From Pseudomonadota bacterium (lineage in GTDB: Bacteria; Pseudomonadota; Gammaproteobacteria; Steroidobacterales; GCA-2729495): a stretch of 64,000 nt of DNA. The stretch covers positions 124,001 through 188,000 of the forward strand of contig CAUJHF010000020.1 in the NCBI GenBank assembly GCA_963204745.1, in the 5' to 3' direction. The position numbers and the translations under genes were made by a program. Under the pieces are notes generated by a model. The model was not told the DNA's origin, did no database searches, and was given only the letters and a program-made list of their open reading frames with translations. Position 1 is the stretch's first letter, and the number at the start of each line of letters is the position of its first letter. Below are positions 36,001 to 44,446 of this stretch, piece by piece.

Positions 36001-36162
36001 GGAAACAGCCAGCGGGATATCCTGCAGATTCTCTTCACGTTTGCGAGTAGTGACCACGACCTCTTCAATCTGTGCCCAGGCCGCGATCGGCACTGCCGAC
36101 CCAATGGCAACTGCGATCCATGCGGACGCAACCAGACTATTGGCTCTATTGGTGGTGAACAT
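33067..36162 (-). CDS. TonB-dependent outer-membrane receptor
   Basis: The start is ATG 36162 (MFTTNRANS), with AGGGGA upstream. The 1031-residue precursor has a signal peptide ending AWA and a TonB-box/plug start, IEEVVVTTRKREENLQDIPL. The plug domain includes ITVRGLSNTRGRSNVAFLIDGI and VEVVKGPQSALFGRSAFAG-type segments. A long 22-strand barrel ends VFGIRAGYRFGGGR. It imports a ligand across the outer membrane using TonB energy. The 'VTTRKREE.LQDIP..V' N-terminus is common in receptors of hydrocarbon- and steroid-degrading proteobacteria with large loop regions. The substrate is not predictable, but its place at the edge of the catabolic region suggests that it takes up that pathway's substrate. 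Confidence 0.93.
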   Translation of the reverse strand: MFTTNRANSLVASAWIAVAIGSAVPIAAWAQIEEVVVTTRKREENLQDIPLAVSAISAEQIQRQGISSLNDVVQNQPSVQFDQSYGPADNRITVRGLSNTRGRSNVAFLIDGIDVTTENLISAGSGLLANRRLLSDVERIEVVKGPQSALFGRSAFAGALSYITKEPGDELEGRVNLDIGDYGRRTIDGGLSGPLTDTISLGISGVQFNEEGFYTNSQSGADVGGSHGYGGALTAVWKPADAVKLKGRMEYSEENYDPRAVVKLQGDTPVYLNDPRALEIVRPIITGDVYGDPTLQKSSSGGTNLYNFGTYCPKNSPGGNFDPLTDISGAPGFCLPLNLGSADGHVVSLSEDPATGGEFPGTHTETFRASLLASIDLGYGLLSSYTGWTNFNSSDRYDQDYQASSGLDFNGNGQVPYTFDANGNVLGGRRDTLLGAQGSDQDTKTTQFSQEFRFETQWDGPWKLTGGALYWQDHRLLWDRNWIIGCAPFSRDQATTSPLLDGAGNPVLDSLGNPVSDPATGSMTQVAGLCDGSTAYPASLTSYQDLYRQLGVYDSVQYPNASPGQTASTWDATTRHWSFYARVDWALTDELNLSIEDRFVNEESSMTKPGGSSCTELAFIPGSVNSLNPGAANRALAWLDQTRTLCDNERVMFGYVNNEILTPPVTLPVELTWRYIEGSTTSRYNTPKLTLDWSPVDGTKLFFSYAFAQKPGGINALIGGGGTAPPTIENERFDPEKLKAYELGLKTQFQAAGYWQLNTSLFYQDYASKQVSIQVLDDAGIAQPRVVNASGAEVWGLEFEAIWQPEFMEGLLFSLSGTLLDTSYTNWTDDTRNLVKAAAYGSCPLIYKYTGRDGVEQQAEDPADITIEDTNKLQNGSYANDGIDANDPQPTPFCRLDYAGNELERTPKQAYAASMRIQRPFLDTPYEYLFELSGSWQDKRWAEPENLVELDSYALMDVRLGLVSDKWEVIAYVDNLLDDDTFKTGGSGPDFGDQVTDLGFTAGLGTTHYFASMPDPRVFGIRAGYRFGGGR

Positions 36163-36314
36163 TCGGATTCCCCTGGAAGGCAACGGGCGCATGATAGCAA
36201 ACCGTATTCCTGTCGCTGCAACTGATCAGATCGGCAACTAGCCAGCCCTGAATCGATTGGTTATAGTCGCTCGCGTTTTCCGCCGTCCGCATCGATTACT
36301 CCGAGGAGATGTCC

Positions 36315-36989
36315 ATGAATGCCAGGCAGGTCCGGTTGCTGACGATTGCTGCTCTGCCACTGTGTGCGGGCGGCTGGGTTGCCACGGCTTCAGCTGAAAG
36401 CCCCCAATACACCTATTTTGATGCCGGCTATCAGTGGATGGACAGCAACGCGGCCATCAAGATGGATGGTGGCCAGCACGAGGGCATCAAATTGAATGCT
36501 TCTCTCGGGCTGACGGAGTTTGGCCCGGTGGGTCTGCACCTTTTTGGTGAATACTTTGACGGGGACTTCAGCGGCGCCAGTGACGGCTGCGGAGACCGGG
36601 ACTCGAAGTCATATACAGCCGGGCTGGGCGCGCATTACAGACTGACGGAATCCACCCACCTGGTGGCGAACCTCGGCTATGTCGACACGGATTTTGATGT
36701 CGCCGACAGCAACTGTGCAAAGACCAGCGTCAGCGACGATGGATACCAGGTCGAGGGTCTGATCCGCAGTTCGCTTTCCGACAAGATAGAACTTGAAGCC
36801 GGATATCGCTACACGGAGCTGAGTGATTCCGAGATCGACAATCGCGATACGATTATCGGGCTGGGCTATCAGGTCAATGACATGCTGGCACTGCGGGTAC
36901 GCGGCGTCGTATTCGACCAGGATACGGGCATCGAACTCAGCGCCCGGTTCAAATTCGCCAGCCTGATGGGACGCGACAATCTGTTCTGA
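36315..36989 (+). CDS. Small outer-membrane beta-barrel protein
   Basis: I choose ATG 36315 because GAGGAG lies six bases upstream; the ATG at 36309 abuts that site. The 224-residue precursor has a signal peptide ending ASA, then alternating-residue strands (YTYFDAGYQWMDS, IKLNASLGLTEF, HLVANLGYVDTDF, KIELEAGYRYTELSD), typical of an eight-stranded barrel. A disulfide is possible between Cys residues in the loops (DGCGD and SNCAK). No catalytic motif is seen. It is divergent from the TonB receptor (152 bp) and followed by another barrel protein. It may be a pore or a surface protein. Confidence 0.8.
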   Translation: MNARQVRLLTIAALPLCAGGWVATASAESPQYTYFDAGYQWMDSNAAIKMDGGQHEGIKLNASLGLTEFGPVGLHLFGEYFDGDFSGASDGCGDRDSKSYTAGLGAHYRLTESTHLVANLGYVDTDFDVADSNCAKTSVSDDGYQVEGLIRSSLSDKIELEAGYRYTELSDSEIDNRDTIIGLGYQVNDMLALRVRGVVFDQDTGIELSARFKFASLMGRDNLF

Positions 36990-37033
36990 GCAGATACGGA
37001 CAAGGAAACTTCAACAAATTTCGGGGGCAGGCT

Positions 37034-37738
37034 ATGAACAGGATTCTCGCCACGACCATCGCGGTGATGTTGTGCACACCGTCGATTGCAGCAGCAGGCG
37101 CCTATCTGGGGATAGGCATCGGCGGCAACCGCACAGAGTCATCGCTGGCAGATCTGGGTCTGGTTCCGGTGTGCGAATCGACCACCTCAGGCTGCTACCA
37201 GGACACGCAACCACCGCCGGTCGGCGTGGGCAGCGATCCCGACTTTTCGGGTTCCGATATCAGCTTCAACTTCGTGGCTGGCTGGATGTTCAACCGGAAT
37301 ATTGGTCTTGAAATCGGCTATATCGATTTTGGGACAGCCACGGACGATCTGGGCTTGCCGGAGAGTTGCGCCACGTTCGGCTGCTCCAGCCGGCAGTGGA
37401 CCAGCGAGGTCGAGCGGGATGGCTGGCAGCTGTTTCTGATCGGCAACCTGCCACTGAATGACAGCTTTGACCTGTTCGGCAAGCTTGGCGTAATAGACTG
37501 GAACGCTGACTATGCGGGCTATGAGCGGAGTGCGGTTTACGCTTCCGGCCCGCCACTGGGCGAACAGAATGCGAGGATCAGGACCTCTGATGACGGCACG
37601 GATCTCGCTGCAGGCTTCGGCATCAACATGCATACCGACTCGCCCTTCAGCCTCCGGGCAGATTTCACCTACTACGACATGGATAACACGGACTTGGTAT
37701 ACGTCCTGCAGTTCATGGCGCTTTATCACTTCGAGTAG
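37034..37738 (+). CDS. OmpA/OmpW-like outer-membrane beta-barrel protein
   Basis: A 234-residue precursor with a signal peptide (MNRILATTIAVMLCTPSIAAAG) and a barrel pattern: AYLGIGIGGNRTES, FNFVAGWMFNRNIGLEIGYIDFG, DGWQLFLIGNLPLNDSFDLFGKLG and SLRADFTYYDMDN, with terminal ALYHFE. The 'GIGIGG...EIGYIDFG' pattern is typical of OmpA-like transmembrane domains without a peptidoglycan-binding domain. It follows the previous barrel gene by 44 bp, so they are probably co-transcribed. A strong terminator follows. Cys residues in an extracellular loop (CESTTSGC) could pair. Confidence 0.82.
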   Translation: MNRILATTIAVMLCTPSIAAAGAYLGIGIGGNRTESSLADLGLVPVCESTTSGCYQDTQPPPVGVGSDPDFSGSDISFNFVAGWMFNRNIGLEIGYIDFGTATDDLGLPESCATFGCSSRQWTSEVERDGWQLFLIGNLPLNDSFDLFGKLGVIDWNADYAGYERSAVYASGPPLGEQNARIRTSDDGTDLAAGFGINMHTDSPFSLRADFTYYDMDNTDLVYVLQFMALYHFE

Positions 37739-37769
37739 CCTCCGGGCTGCCGGATCCATGCCTGATCAC

Positions 37770-37800
37770 GGGCCCCGCTCTTTGCGGGGCCCGCTTTTTT
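37770..37800 (+). terminator. Rho-independent terminator after the barrel gene pair
   Basis: A 9-bp stem, GGGCCCCGC / GCGGGGCCC, with a TCTTT loop is followed by GCTTTTTT. It lies just upstream of glgA and separates the outer-membrane genes from the glycogen module. Confidence 0.93.
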
Positions 37801-37831
37801 CTGCTGTCCGGATCAGCGATGATCCGCGCCC

Positions 37832-39319
37832 ATGAATCCGTTGCGCATCCTGATGATCACCGCCGAGTATGCCCCGTTCGCCAAGACCGGAGGCCTTGCC
37901 GATATGGTTGCCGGTCTCTGTGGCCAGCTGGCCGCGTCTGGTCATGATGTACGGGTAGTCATGCCACGATATCGTGGCCTTGAGGAGGCCGCTGATACTG
38001 CAGCGGCACTGAAGTTTCACGCTCATGCCGCCAGCGGAATATCGCCGGTAGCGCTGAATGGTACGCATCCTCCATATGACTTCCTCTGCAGTGGAACGGA
38101 TACGGGACCAGTTATCTATCAGGTCGATGCGCCGGCCTTTTTTTCGGGCAGCACGATCTACGGAGGCGGCGATACGGAAGCCCTCCGCTTTGCACTGCTG
38201 TCCCATGCGGCGCTTAAGCTTTGCCCACTGCTCGGCTGGGCACCACACATCGTTCATTGTCACGACTGGCATGCATCGCTTGCACCACTGCTGCTAAAAA
38301 CCCATCAGCTGCACGAGCCGGTATTCCGTCCCGCAAACTCCATTCTCACGATTCACAATATCGGCTATCAGGGTGTATTTTCCGCTGCGCTCGCCGACAA
38401 GCTGGGGCTGGTTGAAACCACCGGGCTCATCTCAGCCGATGAACCGGCGCCACGGACACTGAACTTTCTGCGTACAGGTATCACCACCGCAGATGCCCTG
38501 ACCACGGTAAGCCCTACACACGCCAGTGAAATTCTCACCCCGGCCTACGGCAAGGGTCTGGATGCCCTGTTGCGACAACGGCGGAACCGGCTGGTGGGGA
38601 TACTGAATGGCGTCGACTACGGTCGCTGGAGTCCCGAATCGGATCCTCTGCTGCCCCGCAATTACAGTGCGAGGGATACCGCGGGAAAACTGCTGTGCCG
38701 AACCGAACTGATCAGACGCTCAGGACTCAGCGCAGCTCCGGATTTGCCGATACTCGGCATGGTCTCGCGGCTGGCTGAACAGAAAGGCATTGAACTCGTA
38801 CTTGAAGCCTTGCCTCCATTCCTGCGTAGCAGCTCTTGTCGGGCTGTCATTCTCGGCGAGGGTGACAAACCCTATGCAGATGCCCTGCAGGAACTGGCGA
38901 ATGACATGCCCGACCGGTTCGCCTTTATCCCGGCACACAACGAAGCGCTTGCCCGACTTGTTTTTGCCGGCAGTGATGCCTTTCTGGTTCCGTCGCTGTA
39001 CGAACCCTGCGGGCTGACGCAGATGTATGCCCTGCGCTACGGCTCTGTACCCATCGTTCGTGATACCGGCGGACTGCACGATACGGTCAGTCACTTTGAC
39101 CAGTACAGTGGAACCGGAACCGGAAGCGTCTTTCGCGATGCGGATACCGGCGGGCTGATGTGGGCAATCAACCAGGTTCTGACCTGGTACCAGCAGCCTT
39201 CGGCATGGCAACAGTTGCGCCACAACGGCATGACACAGGACTTTTCATGGGCGCACCAGACGCCCCAGTACCTCGCGCTCTACCGGCGCCTCGCCGGACT
39301 TGATCCGGTGCCGGCCTGA
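37832..39319 (+). CDS. glgA: Glycogen synthase
   Basis: A 495-residue GT-B glycosyltransferase (GT5) that extends alpha-1,4-glucan from ADP-glucose. The N-terminal ADP-glucose motif, FAKTGGLADMVAGL (Lys18), and the C-terminal PSLYEPCGLTQMYALRYGSVPIVRDTGGL block are both present. VVLDEQ-type linkers are replaced by MVSRLAEQKGIELVLEALP. The length is slightly above E. coli GlgA (477). It lies next to glgC, glgB, malQ and a glucan phosphorylase. Its 3' end overlaps the convergent malQ by 75 bp, so the final 25 codons of each are constrained by the other. Confidence 0.96.
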   Translation: MNPLRILMITAEYAPFAKTGGLADMVAGLCGQLAASGHDVRVVMPRYRGLEEAADTAAALKFHAHAASGISPVALNGTHPPYDFLCSGTDTGPVIYQVDAPAFFSGSTIYGGGDTEALRFALLSHAALKLCPLLGWAPHIVHCHDWHASLAPLLLKTHQLHEPVFRPANSILTIHNIGYQGVFSAALADKLGLVETTGLISADEPAPRTLNFLRTGITTADALTTVSPTHASEILTPAYGKGLDALLRQRRNRLVGILNGVDYGRWSPESDPLLPRNYSARDTAGKLLCRTELIRRSGLSAAPDLPILGMVSRLAEQKGIELVLEALPPFLRSSSCRAVILGEGDKPYADALQELANDMPDRFAFIPAHNEALARLVFAGSDAFLVPSLYEPCGLTQMYALRYGSVPIVRDTGGLHDTVSHFDQYSGTGTGSVFRDADTGGLMWAINQVLTWYQQPSAWQQLRHNGMTQDFSWAHQTPQYLALYRRLAGLDPVPA

Positions 39320-40774
39320 GGCTACAGCATGCGCCCGCCACCCCGTGGCGAAATCTGCCGGCACCTGGGACCATTCGAAACGCCAGGTCCAGTTACCCTG
39401 GGTGGTGCCGGGTATATTCATCCGCGCTTCGGCACCCAGGCCAAGCAGGTCCTGGAGTGGCAGCATCGCGACGCGTGCCGGCGAATGCCAGACTGCATCG
39501 ATGAGTGCCGCCGGCATATCGGCCGCACTGCAGTGCAGAACCTCATGAACGTAATGCCGCGTTTCCTCACCGAGTCCGGCATACCAGCCAACAAGCGTGT
39601 CATTGTCATGCGTGCCGGTATAGATCACGGCTTCTTCAATCTGGTTGTCGGGCAGATAGGGATTGTCCGCCGAGCCGTCGAACGCAAACTGCATGACCAG
39701 CATACCCGGCAGGCCAAACTGCCTCCGGAGCTGATGGACCTCCGCGGTGATCGTTCCCAGGTCTTCAGCGACGAAGTGGTGCCCCTCTTCACCCGCACCC
39801 AGTGCCCTCAGTAACGCAGCGCCCGGCGCATCCCGCCATGACCCTTCACGCGCCGATTGCGCACCAACCGGAACCTCCCAGTACGCCTGCAGACCCCGAA
39901 AGTGGTCGATCCGCAGGCAATCAAAGCGCCGCAACTGGTTGGCCACTCTGGCCCGCCACCAGCGGAAGCCGTCCGCTTCCATCCGCTCCCAGTCATAAAG
40001 GGGATTCCCCCAAACCTGCCCCTCCGCGCTGAAGTAGTCGGGTGGCACGCCCGCCACGGCTTCGGGGGTCCCCTCCTGATCCACGCGAAACATCGTCCGG
40101 TGCCACCAGACGTCGGCGCTGTCCAGATCGACGTAAATGGGCAGATCGCCCATCAGCTGGATACCGCGGCTCGCAGCGTAATGCCGGAGACCGACCCACT
40201 GCCGGTCAAAGATCCACTGCTCGAACGCCACTTCGCGTATACGCGCATCAGCCTCTTTGAGCAGACCGGAAACGGCCGCAGGAACCCGATGCCGGATAGC
40301 TTCAGGCCAGGTCCACCAGGCTGACTCTCCATGCTGCTCACGGGCAACCCTGAACAACGCATAGGGCAGCAGCCAGTCGCGCTGTGCTTGCCAGAACGCT
40401 GCAAATTCGCTGCGTTCTGCGTGACTTGCCGCCCGCCGGAACCCGTCCCACGCCTGTCGCAGAAGTCCGGCACGCTGCATCCAGTCCCCCTCCGCAACGG
40501 ATGCCTCGGGGGCCAACCACCCGGCTGCCTTGAGCGGTGCCGGATCGATCAGACGTGAATTGCCGGCAAACGCCGAAGTCAGCTGGTACGGTGAAAGTGA
40601 GCCGCCAACCGGGCCCACCGGAAGCATCTGCCACAGACTGAATCCGGCTTCCGCAAGCAAGTCGGCAAACTGCCACGCATCTTTGCCCAGCACACCACTC
40701 TCCCAGTTTCCGGGGAGCGAGGTCGGGTGCAGCAGTACACCGGCACTGCGACCCTCTGCAAGCAGGTCAGTCAA
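39245..40774 (-). CDS. malQ: 4-alpha-glucanotransferase (amylomaltase)
   Basis: I place the start at TTG 40774 because GGGAGGA lies seven bases upstream and it follows the glgC stop by 16 bp. The ORF-track ATG at 40828 would overlap glgC and adds a non-conserved leader. The resulting 509-residue GH77 enzyme has AGVLLHPTSLPG at the N-terminus, then FDCLRIDHFRGL (catalytic Asp nucleophile), FVAEDLGTI (acid/base Glu) and TGTHDNDTLVGWY (third Asp). The bacterial-type short amylomaltase transfers maltooligosyl units. Here it would feed or trim glucans for glycogen turnover with the phosphorylase. It is co-oriented with glgC, probably as an operon. Confidence 0.94.
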   Translation of the reverse strand: MTDLLAEGRSAGVLLHPTSLPGNWESGVLGKDAWQFADLLAEAGFSLWQMLPVGPVGGSLSPYQLTSAFAGNSRLIDPAPLKAAGWLAPEASVAEGDWMQRAGLLRQAWDGFRRAASHAERSEFAAFWQAQRDWLLPYALFRVAREQHGESAWWTWPEAIRHRVPAAVSGLLKEADARIREVAFEQWIFDRQWVGLRHYAASRGIQLMGDLPIYVDLDSADVWWHRTMFRVDQEGTPEAVAGVPPDYFSAEGQVWGNPLYDWERMEADGFRWWRARVANQLRRFDCLRIDHFRGLQAYWEVPVGAQSAREGSWRDAPGAALLRALGAGEEGHHFVAEDLGTITAEVHQLRRQFGLPGMLVMQFAFDGSADNPYLPDNQIEEAVIYTGTHDNDTLVGWYAGLGEETRHYVHEVLHCSAADMPAALIDAVWHSPARVAMLPLQDLLGLGAEARMNIPGTTQGNWTWRFEWSQVPADFATGWRAHAVASGRHRIKSGEAPVEREVLGRLVRP

Positions 40775-40790
40775 TAATCTGTCCTCCCGC

Positions 40791-42137
40791 TCAGCCCGCA
40801 GTATGAGGCGGCGCGACGGGAGGTCCATTCGGAGCCAGACCGGGCGTGGATACCCCGCAGTTCTTCAGCATGTCCTGGGTTACCAGAACCACACCCTGGT
40901 CGGTCACATGGAAACGCCGCCGGTCCAGTGCGCTGTCTTCGCCGATCATCATGCCATCAGGTATCGAGCAGCCTTCATCCACGATCGCCCGGCTGATGCG
41001 GCAACCTCGCCCAATCGTGACATCCGGCAATATGACCGCGCGAAACACCTCACTGCGCTCATTAACGGTGACGTTGAAAAACAGCAGGGACTCGCGGACC
41101 AGCGCCCCGGAAACGATACAGCCTCCCGCAACCATTGAATTGATCGCAACCCCTCGCCTGCCATCCTCATCGAGTACAAACTTTGCGCAGGGTGTCTGCT
41201 CCTGATAAGTCCATATCGGCCACTCGGAATCGTAAAGATTCAACTCGGGGCTGACGAAGATAAGCTCCATGTTTGCCGCGTAAAACGCGTCTACCGTACC
41301 CACATCGCGCCAATAAGCCTGCGCCTCGGTTTCAACGCTCTCAAAGGGATAAGCAAATATCCTGCTGCCGCCGGCAATCGCGGCCGGGATAATGTTTTTG
41401 CCGAAATCATGCGCCGAGACTGAATCCTCCGCATCGCGATTCAGCGCTGCACGCAGATAATCGACGCTGAATACGTAGATACCCATCGATGCAAGTGCGA
41501 CATCATTGCGGCCTGGCATCGGCTCGGGATTACGGGGTTTTTCACTGAACTTCACGATACGCTGATCCGCATCAAGCGTCGCAATACCGAATTCATGCGC
41601 CTGGTTAACGGGTACCTGCACCATGCCGAGCGTCACGTCTGCTGCACGGGCCACATGAAAGGCAATCATCGGACCGTAGTCCATCTTGTAGACGTGGTCG
41701 CCCGCGAGGACCAGCACCAGTTCGGGGTCATGCGCCTGGATGATGTCAAGATTCTGGTATACACAATCGGCGGTACCGCGGTACCAGAGCTCGCCGAGTT
41801 TCTGCTGGGCGGGAACCAGCTGGACGAACTCACCCAGTTCGCCGCGCAAATAACCCCAGCCGCGCTGGATATGCTGGGTAAGAGAATGTGACTTGTACTG
41901 GGTCATGACCAGAATCTGCCGGATCCCGGAATTGACGCAATTGGAAAGACTGAAATCGATAATGCGGTACTTCCCGCCAAATGGAGTTGCCGGCTTGGCA
42001 CGGTGCTCGGTCAACTGGCGCAGGCGCTCGCCGCGCCCACCTGCCATTACGATGGCCATGGTGCTCTTCGTAAGCTGGCTTACAAAACGCCCCGAACGCA
42101 TTGGCTTTGCGGTACTGCCCGGATAAAAGATGCTCAT
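40791..42137 (-). CDS. glgC: Glucose-1-phosphate adenylyltransferase
   Basis: The start is ATG 42137 (MSIFYPGSTAKP) with GGGGCGG upstream; the longer ORF enters the glgB promoter region. The 448-residue enzyme makes ADP-glucose from ATP and glucose-1-phosphate, the regulated first step of glycogen synthesis. The nucleotide-binding signature is MAGGRGERLRQLTEHRAKPA (residues 31-50), followed by FGGKYRIIDFSLSNCVNSG. The substrate region is GTADCVYQNLDII, and the C-terminal left-handed helix carries VTIGRGCRISRAIVDEGC. It is divergent from glgB (92 bp) and followed by malQ. Confidence 0.96.
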   Translation of the reverse strand: MSIFYPGSTAKPMRSGRFVSQLTKSTMAIVMAGGRGERLRQLTEHRAKPATPFGGKYRIIDFSLSNCVNSGIRQILVMTQYKSHSLTQHIQRGWGYLRGELGEFVQLVPAQQKLGELWYRGTADCVYQNLDIIQAHDPELVLVLAGDHVYKMDYGPMIAFHVARAADVTLGMVQVPVNQAHEFGIATLDADQRIVKFSEKPRNPEPMPGRNDVALASMGIYVFSVDYLRAALNRDAEDSVSAHDFGKNIIPAAIAGGSRIFAYPFESVETEAQAYWRDVGTVDAFYAANMELIFVSPELNLYDSEWPIWTYQEQTPCAKFVLDEDGRRGVAINSMVAGGCIVSGALVRESLLFFNVTVNERSEVFRAVILPDVTIGRGCRISRAIVDEGCSIPDGMMIGEDSALDRRRFHVTDQGVVLVTQDMLKNCGVSTPGLAPNGPPVAPPHTAG

Positions 42138-42229
42138 GACCGCCCCGTCGCCCGATGTGTCACACTGCCAATGAATGTAACACCATACGGCTACTTGTTC
42201 ACCCGGATTGACAAGGCTTGAAGCTGACC

Positions 42230-44434
42230 ATGCGGCCAACATACCCACAGACCACGGCGCCACCCGCTGCCATCACCGATAACTCCCTGCAGCGCATCAT
42301 GGAGGCCCGGCATCACGATCCCTTTGAAGTACTCGGCCGGCACCCCGTGGGGTCTGATGAGGTCGTGGTACGGGCGCTTCTGCCCCACACTGCGGCAGTC
42401 AGCATCGCAGAAACCGATATCGCGCTGACCCGGGTTGGTGATACCGACCTGTTCGAGTGGCGTGGCCCGGCGAGGCTGGTCCCGACACGCTATCGCCTGC
42501 GGACTCGTGCAGGCGATGGAACAGGCGACGAGCGCTTTGATCCCTATTGCTTCCCCCCGCTGCTGGCCGATGCGGATCTGAACCTGTTCAACGCCGGCCT
42601 GCACAGCTCGGCTTATCGATTCATGGGCAATCACCAGGTCTCGGCCGATGGCATTCCCGGGATTCACTTTGCAGTCTGGGCACCTGAGGCCGAGCGGGTC
42701 AGCGTCGTGGGCGATTTCAATCAGTGGGATGGCCGCTGCCACCCGATGCGGGTGCGCGGAAGCTCGGGCGTCTGGGAGCTCTTCATACCGGGCCTCCAGG
42801 GCACCATCTACAAGTACGAGATTCGCAATCGCGAGAGCGGTGAGCTGCTGCTGAAAAGCGATCCATGGGCCCGTGAGTCGGAACTGCGCCCGGCGACCGC
42901 ATCCATCGCACGGCCGGCATCGGCATACCGCTGGCAGGATGGAGAGTGGATGACGGCCCGTGCCGGCTGGCAGTGGCTGCATGCGCCGGTCTCGATTTAT
43001 GAAGTCCATCTGGGCTCCTGGCGACACGGACCTGGTCCGCTGCCACTCAGCTATCGTGCTGCAGCCGACCTGCTGGTGCCTTATGCCGCAGAGCTTGGAT
43101 TTACCCATATCGAACTGATGCCGCTAACAGAGCATCCGCTGGACGAGTCCTGGGGTTACCAGCCCGTGGGCTATTTTGCCGCAACGTGCCGGTTCGGCTC
43201 ACCGGATGATCTGCGCTATCTGATCGATAGCTGCCATCGTGCAGGTCTGGGAGTGATCCTCGACTGGGTGCCCGGACATTTTCCCCGCGACAGCCATGGA
43301 CTGGCCAGCTTCGACGGGTCACCGCTGTATGAATACAGCGACCCCAGAAAGGGCAGCCACCCTGACTGGGGGACGCTGGTTTTCAATTACGATCGTTGTG
43401 AAGTGCGCAGCTTTCTGCTGTCCAGCGCCCGCTTCTGGCTGGAGGAATTTCATGTCGATGGTCTGCGGGTCGATGCAGTCGCCTCGATGCTGTATCTGGA
43501 TTACTCGCGCCGCCCCGGTCAGTGGCTGCCTAACAGGCACGGCGGCAACGAAAATCTGGAAGCCGTATCTTTCTTGCGCGAACTGAATGCCATGACGCAC
43601 CGGGACTTTCCGGGTTCGATCACCATCGCTGAAGAATCAACTGCCTGGCCTGGCGTGAGCCGGCCGGTTGATCTGGGTGGTCTCGGCTTCAGCATGAAAT
43701 GGAACATGGGCTGGATGCACGACACGCTGAAGTACCTGTCGCTGGATCCTGTCCATCGCAAACATCACCATGACCTGCTGACTTTTGGCCCGATTTACGC
43801 GTTCAGCGAGAATTTTGTGCTGCCCCTCTCCCACGACGAGGTCGTACACCTGAAGCGCTCCATGCTGGGCAAAATGCCCGGCGATGACTGGCAGCGCCTG
43901 GCCAATCTGCGCCTCGCCTATACCTACCAATGGACTTATCCGGGCAAAAAACTGCTGTTCATGGGCAGCGAACTTGCACAGCCCTCTGAATGGAACGTGC
44001 GGGAGTCGCTGCCCTGGCACCTGCTGGATGACCCGCGTCATGGCGGCATGCAGCGACTGGTCCGCGACCTGAACCACGTCTACGTGGCACACACCGCGCT
44101 GCACGCGCTTGATTTTGACGCCAGCGGCTTTCAGTGGCTCAGCTGGGAGGATGCCGAAAACTCGGTGTTGAGCTACCTGCGCCGGAGCAGAGATGAATGT
44201 CTGTTGGTCGCGCTCAATTTTACTCCGGTGGCCCGCACCGGCTACCGGATCGGTGTTCCACGCGCGGGCCAGTATCGCGAGATCCTGAACTCGGACTCGC
44301 GATTCTACGGAGGCAGTGATCTGGGCAACCCGGTCCCGCTGACGGCCGAAGCCGTACCATGCATGCATCAGCCCTGGTCTGTGCTGATCAGCCTGCCGCC
44401 CCTTGCCGGAGTGATTCTGGCGCCGACAAGCTGA
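42230..44434 (+). CDS. glgB: 1,4-alpha-glucan branching enzyme
   Basis: A 734-residue GH13 enzyme. ATG 42230 is chosen, with TTG 42218 as the alternative. Domain order is an N1 module (about 15-120), a CBM48 module ([24 protein letters not shown]), the catalytic barrel and a C-terminal beta domain. The catalytic nucleophile is Asp415 in [17 protein letters not shown], the acid is Glu468 in [12 protein letters not shown], and the transition-state Asp is in [12 protein letters not shown]. The spacing matches E. coli GlgB (Asp405/Glu458). It cuts alpha-1,4 chains and re-attaches them as alpha-1,6 branches. It converges on the phosphorylase with 12 bp between stops. Confidence 0.96.
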   Translation: MRPTYPQTTAPPAAITDNSLQRIMEARHHDPFEVLGRHPVGSDEVVVRALLPHTAAVSIAETDIALTRVGDTDLFEWRGPARLVPTRYRLRTRAGDGTGDERFDPYCFPPLLADADLNLFNAGLHSSAYRFMGNHQVSADGIPGIHFAVWAPEAERVSVVGDFNQWDGRCHPMRVRGSSGVWELFIPGLQGTIYKYEIRNRESGELLLKSDPWARESELRPATASIARPASAYRWQDGEWMTARAGWQWLHAPVSIYEVHLGSWRHGPGPLPLSYRAAADLLVPYAAELGFTHIELMPLTEHPLDESWGYQPVGYFAATCRFGSPDDLRYLIDSCHRAGLGVILDWVPGHFPRDSHGLASFDGSPLYEYSDPRKGSHPDWGTLVFNYDRCEVRSFLLSSARFWLEEFHVDGLRVDAVASMLYLDYSRRPGQWLPNRHGGNENLEAVSFLRELNAMTHRDFPGSITIAEESTAWPGVSRPVDLGGLGFSMKWNMGWMHDTLKYLSLDPVHRKHHHDLLTFGPIYAFSENFVLPLSHDEVVHLKRSMLGKMPGDDWQRLANLRLAYTYQWTYPGKKLLFMGSELAQPSEWNVRESLPWHLLDDPRHGGMQRLVRDLNHVYVAHTALHALDFDASGFQWLSWEDAENSVLSYLRRSRDECLLVALNFTPVARTGYRIGVPRAGQYREILNSDSRFYGGSDLGNPVPLTAEAVPCMHQPWSVLISLPPLAGVILAPTS

Positions 44435-44446
44435 GCGGCACCTGCG

